This document shows positions 31,029 to 34,434 of a stretch of DNA of 34,434 bases, piece after piece. The translations under genes were made by a program, and so were the position numbers. Source of the stretch: Deltaproteobacteria bacterium. Lineage in GTDB: Bacteria > Myxococcota_A > UBA796 > SXON01. Where the stretch lies: NCBI GenBank assembly GCA_016875435.1, contig VGRE01000011.1, positions 1 through 34,434 on the forward strand, read 5' to 3'. The number at the start of each line of letters is the position of its first letter. Position 1 is the stretch's first letter. The notes under the pieces were generated by a model, which saw only the letters and a list, made by a program, of their open reading frames with translations, was not told the DNA's origin and ran no database searches.

Positions 31029-31942
31029 ACGAGCTGTCCCGCACTCGCGATCTGGTCGCGCAGCTTCGCCGCCAGCTCGGCGAGAACGACCCGCTCCCGC
31101 CTCGCCCGCGCCCGCAGGAGATCCCATTCCCGCCGGTGCGCGTGTTCCCCACGCCGGCCCGGCGATCCGCCTTCGCCGAGCAAGCCGCCGCGCACACCAC
31201 CGCGCTGGTGGGCATCGGCCACGTGGGCACCCGCTACGCCACAGACGTGGTGCTGCAATTCCAGGCCGAGCTCGCGGTGGCCCACGGCGCGGTGGCCGCC
31301 GAGCTGCCCGGCGACTGGGCCCAGTCCAAGGGCTACGTGCCGCTCGTCTCCCGGGTTTCTTCGCATCGGGAGTTCTTGCTCCGTCCCGACCTCGGGCGGC
31401 GCCTGTCGCCCGAGTCGCTGCAACTCTGGACCGAGCAGTCCAGGAAAGACATCGACGTGCAACCCATCCTCGCCGACGGGCTCTCCGCCGTGGCCTGCAT
31501 GGGCGCCGGCCCGGAGCTGCTCGAGGCCTTTTCCGCCGAGTGCCAGAAACGCGGATTCACCGTCGGCACCCCGGCCTGCGCCAAGTTCGCCCGGGTGTGG
31601 CTGCAAGACGAGATCGGCCAGGTGGCGCGGGCCAGGGTGGCGGTGATCCTCCTCGGCGAGCGCCCCGGCCTCGGCACCGGCGACGGGCTCAGCGCCTACC
31701 TGGTCCACGGTCCCCGGGTGGGCAACACCGACGGCAACCGCAACATGATGTCCAACATCCACGCCCGCGGCATCGTGCCGGCCGACGCGGCGAAGCGACT
31801 GGCGGTGCTGGTGCAACTGATGCTCGAACAAACCACGAGCGGCGTGGGCCTCGACCTTGCGCCCCGCGCCGCCGAGCTCGGCGAGGCCGCCCGAGGCGGC
31901 TACCGCGCCCCGCAAGCCCGCTCCCGACTGGTGGAGGTCTGA
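31025..31942 (+). CDS. eutC: Ethanolamine ammonia-lyase small subunit
   Basis: EutC binds the cobalamin cofactor together with EutB. 305 residues. The N-terminal 50 residues are Pro/Arg-rich and variable, as usual for EutC; in microcompartment systems such extensions can direct encapsulation (family knowledge). Conserved blocks: LVSRVSSHREFLLRPDLGRR (20 residues), VQPILADGLSAVA, KFARVWLQDEIG, VILLGERPGLGTGDGLSAY and GNTDGNRNMMSNIHARG. It starts inside the eutB stop and ends with a one-base overlap to eutL (TGATG), so the three genes form one translationally coupled unit. Confidence 0.96.
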   Translation: MNELSRTRDLVAQLRRQLGENDPLPPRPRPQEIPFPPVRVFPTPARRSAFAEQAAAHTTALVGIGHVGTRYATDVVLQFQAELAVAHGAVAAELPGDWAQSKGYVPLVSRVSSHREFLLRPDLGRRLSPESLQLWTEQSRKDIDVQPILADGLSAVACMGAGPELLEAFSAECQKRGFTVGTPACAKFARVWLQDEIGQVARARVAVILLGERPGLGTGDGLSAYLVHGPRVGNTDGNRNMMSNIHARGIVPADAAKRLAVLVQLMLEQTTSGVGLDLAPRAAELGEAARGGYRAPQARSRLVEV

Positions 31943-32601
31943 TGCCGATTCTCGAGCCACTCCTCCCGAAGATCCTCTCGGTGAAGCGCATCCCCGGGGC
32001 CGACCCGGCGCTGCTGCGCGCCTACGGGGCCGACCCCGACCGGCACACCTCGCTGGGGCTGGTCACCGTCGACCAGGACGATCCCACCTACGTGGCCCTC
32101 GACGAGTGTACCAAGCACGCCCGCGTCGACGTGGTGTACGCGCGGAGCTTCTACGCCGGGTCGCGACACGGTAGCGGCCCGCTCTCCGGGGAGATCCTCG
32201 GCGTGATCGCGAGCGACGATCCCGACGAGATCGAGAGCGGCCTCGCCGCCATCGTCAACACGCTGGAGCACGACGCCTGTTTCTACGCGGCCAACGACGA
32301 CGGCAGCATCGCGGTTTTCCCCCACGTCATCGCCTCGCTCGGCACGTACTTGTCGGCGATCGCCGGGGCGTCGCCCGGCGAGTCGATGGCCTACCTGGTG
32401 GCGCCGCCGATCGAGGCCACGGTGGCCCTCGACTTCGCGCTCAAGGCGGCCGACGTGCGCCTGCTCAAGGCCTTCCCGCCGCCCACCGAAACGAACTTCG
32501 CCGCCGCCTACCTCGGTGGCTCGCTGGAGGCCTGCGAGGCGGCGGCGATGGCCTTCGCCGAGGCGGTGGTGGCGGTGGGGCGCGAGCCGAGAGACCGGTA
32601 G
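31942..32601 (+). CDS. eutL: Bacterial microcompartment shell protein EutL (tandem BMC, trimeric)
   Basis: 219 residues, the full EutL length with two fused permuted BMC domains. Family landmarks: SLGLVTVDQDDPTYVALDE, given in part, TKHARVDVVYARSFYAGSRH (20 residues), SGPLSGEILGVI, MAYLVAPPIEATVALDFALK (20 residues) and PPPTETNFAAAYLGGS. EutL trimers have a gated central pore and a site that can bind ethanolamine or cobalamin (family knowledge). It is the only shell protein visible here; hexameric EutM/EutS/EutK and the EutN vertex are not in this window. It ends 3 bp from the convergent FG-GAP gene. It may work with shell proteins encoded elsewhere, or have been kept as a lyase partner. Confidence 0.95.
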   Translation: MPILEPLLPKILSVKRIPGADPALLRAYGADPDRHTSLGLVTVDQDDPTYVALDECTKHARVDVVYARSFYAGSRHGSGPLSGEILGVIASDDPDEIESGLAAIVNTLEHDACFYAANDDGSIAVFPHVIASLGTYLSAIAGASPGESMAYLVAPPIEATVALDFALKAADVRLLKAFPPPTETNFAAAYLGGSLEACEAAAMAFAEAVVAVGREPRDR

Positions 32602-32604
32602 GCG

Positions 32605-34434
32605 CTACCAGCCCGGGATGATCCACACCGACCCGGCCTCGCTCGCCGCCGTGTCGTCGCTGGTGGCGCCGATGGCGATGTCTTCCCGGCCGTCGCCGTC
32701 GAGGTCGGCCCCGCCGGCGCCGCCGCTGCCGAAGTAACTCTCGCTGCTCGGGCCGTAGATCGTCGCCACCGCGTAGCTGTCGTCCATGGCGCGCGCCCAG
32801 CCGGCGCTCTCGGAGAACACCCAGGCCACGCCGTAGTTGCTGCCGGCGCTGTCGTCGCCGTCGCCGCCGAGAACCAGCTCGTCGGCGCCGTCGCCGTCGA
32901 GGTCGCTGTCCATCACCAGCATCGAGCCGAGGTCGCCCGCCGTGCCGGAGATCTGGTGGTCGGCGTCGCCGAGGCTCGCCACCCCGCCCATGCCGGGGTC
33001 GATGAACACCCAGGCCGCGCCCTCGTTCTCGTTGTTGAGCCCGAGGTCGAGGGTGCCGCTGCCGTCCACGTCGCCGGGGTGAGCGAGCGCGTCTTCCCCG
33101 AGGTTGAGGTCGTCGTCGTCGCCCTGGATCTCGAGGCCGGCCGCGTCGTCGGCCTCGGTGTCCCACGCCATCGAGGCGTTGCCGGCGAACACGAAGATGC
33201 CGCCGCCGTCGTCGGCGTCCCCGTCGTAACCGGAAGCGCCGACGATGGCATCGACGTAGCCGTCGCCATCGAGGTCGGCGAGCACCAGATTGCGCCCGAG
33301 GTAGTCGTAGTCGTCCATCGCGTACACGCGGTCGGTGGCGTCGGCGAGGTCGAGCTCGGCGCCGCTGAAGGCATCGCCCGAGAAAAAGGACACGCTGCCG
33401 CAGTAGCTGTCGTAGCCGTAGCTGTCGTAGTAGCTGCCCACCACCACGTCGGCCTGGCCGTCGCCGTCGACGTCGCCGAGGGCCGACATGCGGGGCATGT
33501 CGCTGCTGTAGCTGCTGCCGTCGGTGGCGAAGCGAACGTCGAAGGAAGAAGCGGCGATGTTGCCGCTCAGCCCGCTGCCACCGTAGAAGAGGTAGCTGCG
33601 CGCGTAGCTGTAGTAGCTGTAGTAGGTGAAGTCGGCGCCAAACACCAGGTCGCCGGTGCCGTCGCCATCCACGTCGGCCATCGGGCCGTTGAGCCAGCCG
33701 GGGTAGTAGTAGTAGCCCGAACCGGCGCTTTCCCCGGTGATGTAGGCGGTATCGTAGTCCGAGACCGGCCCGTTCGCGGCGGCCGCGACCGCGCCGTCGA
33801 TCACCCAGAGATTGCCGTAGCTCGACACCGGGGCGCCGATCAGCAGGTCGGTGGCGCCGTCGCCGGTGACGTCGCTGCCCATCGCGATGCGCCCGTAGTT
33901 GCCGAGGCCCATCGAGGCGGCGGTGCCGTAGAGCACGCCCGAGGCGGCGTCGGAGACCGACACGTTGTCGATGGCGCCGTCGCAGTCGTCGTCGTTGCCG
34001 TTGAGCGTTTCCGTGGTGGGGCCGGTGACGGCGGCGTCGGTGTCGTCGCAGTCGCTGTCGACCGCGTAGCCGTCGCCGTCCTGGTCGTTGTCGTTGGCGC
34101 CGTCGCAGTTGCTGTCCACGCCGTCGTACCACTCGTCGGCCGCGCCCGGGTTCACGGTGGCGTCGGTGTCGTCGCAGTCGCTGTCGACCGCGTAGCCGTC
34201 GCCGTCCTGGTCGTTGTCGTCGGCGCCGTCGCAGTTGCTGTCCACCCCGTCGTACCAGGTCTCCGCGGCGGCAGGGTTGATGGTGGCGTCGGTGTCGTTG
34301 CAGTCGGTGGTGTTGTCGTAGCCGTCGGCGTCTTGATCGTAGTCGTCGGCGCCGTCGCAATTGCTGTCGATGCCGTCGTACCAGGTCTCGGTGGCGCCGG
34401 GGTTCACCGCGGCGTCGGTGTCGTCGCAGTCGCT
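32605..34434 (-). CDS. Surface protein with MopE-type repeats and FG-GAP propeller (5' end outside window)
   Basis: The frame is open to the right edge, so the N-terminus is missing and 609 codons are visible. The first ~150 visible residues hold MopE-like metal-binding repeats of the form DQDGDGYAVDSDCDDTDATV-NPGA-x-E-WYDGVDSNCDGA. These have a 44-residue period and near-identical neighbouring copies, one of which ends GPTTETLNGNDDDCDGA. After that come six or more FG-GAP calcium loops: DVTGDGATDLLIG, DVDGDGTGDLVFG, DVDGDGQADVVVG, DLDGDGYVDAIVG, DLDGDGADELVLG and DLDGDGREDIAIG. Together they suggest an integrin-alpha-like propeller, probably secreted or on the cell surface. The DNA repeats at the right edge could complicate assembly. 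Confidence 0.85.
   Translation of the reverse strand, partial: SDCDDTDAAVNPGATETWYDGIDSNCDGADDYDQDADGYDNTTDCNDTDATINPAAAETWYDGVDSNCDGADDNDQDGDGYAVDSDCDDTDATVNPGAADEWYDGVDSNCDGANDNDQDGDGYAVDSDCDDTDAAVTGPTTETLNGNDDDCDGAIDNVSVSDAASGVLYGTAASMGLGNYGRIAMGSDVTGDGATDLLIGAPVSSYGNLWVIDGAVAAAANGPVSDYDTAYITGESAGSGYYYYPGWLNGPMADVDGDGTGDLVFGADFTYYSYYSYARSYLFYGGSGLSGNIAASSFDVRFATDGSSYSSDMPRMSALGDVDGDGQADVVVGSYYDSYGYDSYCGSVSFFSGDAFSGAELDLADATDRVYAMDDYDYLGRNLVLADLDGDGYVDAIVGASGYDGDADDGGGIFVFAGNASMAWDTEADDAAGLEIQGDDDDLNLGEDALAHPGDVDGSGTLDLGLNNENEGAAWVFIDPGMGGVASLGDADHQISGTAGDLGSMLVMDSDLDGDGADELVLGGDGDDSAGSNYGVAWVFSESAGWARAMDDSYAVATIYGPSSESYFGSGGAGGADLDGDGREDIAIGATSDDTAASEAGSVWIIPGW

Noticed and set aside
1-34434. 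CRISPR arrays, insertion sequences, integrases or prophage genes
   Set aside because: No spaced identical repeats of CRISPR type, and no transposase or integrase-like protein, were seen. The tandem repeats present are inside coding regions.

Overview
The window is GC-rich and densely coded. It is dominated by secreted or lipid-anchored proteins with aspartate-rich calcium-type repeats (DxDxDG), FG-GAP/CRTAC1-like repeats and PEGA domains, alongside a Hanks-type kinase and a sigma-54 promoter. That mix suggests a Myxococcota/'deltaproteobacterial' genome, probably environmental. This assignment is an inference from gene content; no rRNA or taxonomic marker was compared.

Layout. 1-3.1 kb: the 3' end of an unknown exported protein, then a convergent S41 tail-specific protease. 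3.1-5.6 kb: larB and larC (nickel-pincer cofactor synthesis), overlapping a PAS/HisKA protein that has no ATPase domain. 5.7-6.07 kb: a VOC-fold protein. 6.07-7.71 kb: no convincing gene; instead a near-perfect sigma-54 promoter, about 1.5 kb of sequence full of perfect hairpins (many GNRA-capped), and an intrinsic terminator. The predicted 5' and 3' ends can pair through ten Watson-Crick base pairs. I read this as a large structured noncoding RNA, and it is the most interesting thing here.

7.8-9.2 kb: an SPFH-GYF protein and a decayed gene fragment. 9.2-14.5 kb, minus strand: aspS, a lipoprotein with 21 Cys/Asp repeats, and a PEGA-domain membrane protein. 14.6-17.1 kb: a FAD/NAD(P) oxidoreductase paired with a NapH/NosR-like membrane iron-sulfur protein. 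17.4-19.8 kb: a Ser/Thr kinase whose 3' end overlaps that of a convergent ABC1/UbiB-type kinase. 19.9-29.4 kb: mostly cell-surface lipoproteins (IPT/TIG, CRTAC1, a three-repeat protein, a metallophosphoesterase, a beta-solenoid-like repeat protein, a DUF4097-like protein) plus an OPA-family organophosphate transporter.

29.7-32.6 kb: eutB-eutC-eutL, a tightly overlapping operon for ethanolamine ammonia-lyase and one microcompartment shell protein, with no other eut gene beside it. 32.6 kb to the end: the C-terminal part of a MopE-repeat/FG-GAP surface protein running off the window.

Most operons show 1-4 base stop/start overlaps (ATGA, GTGA, TGATG), so translational coupling appears common in this genome.
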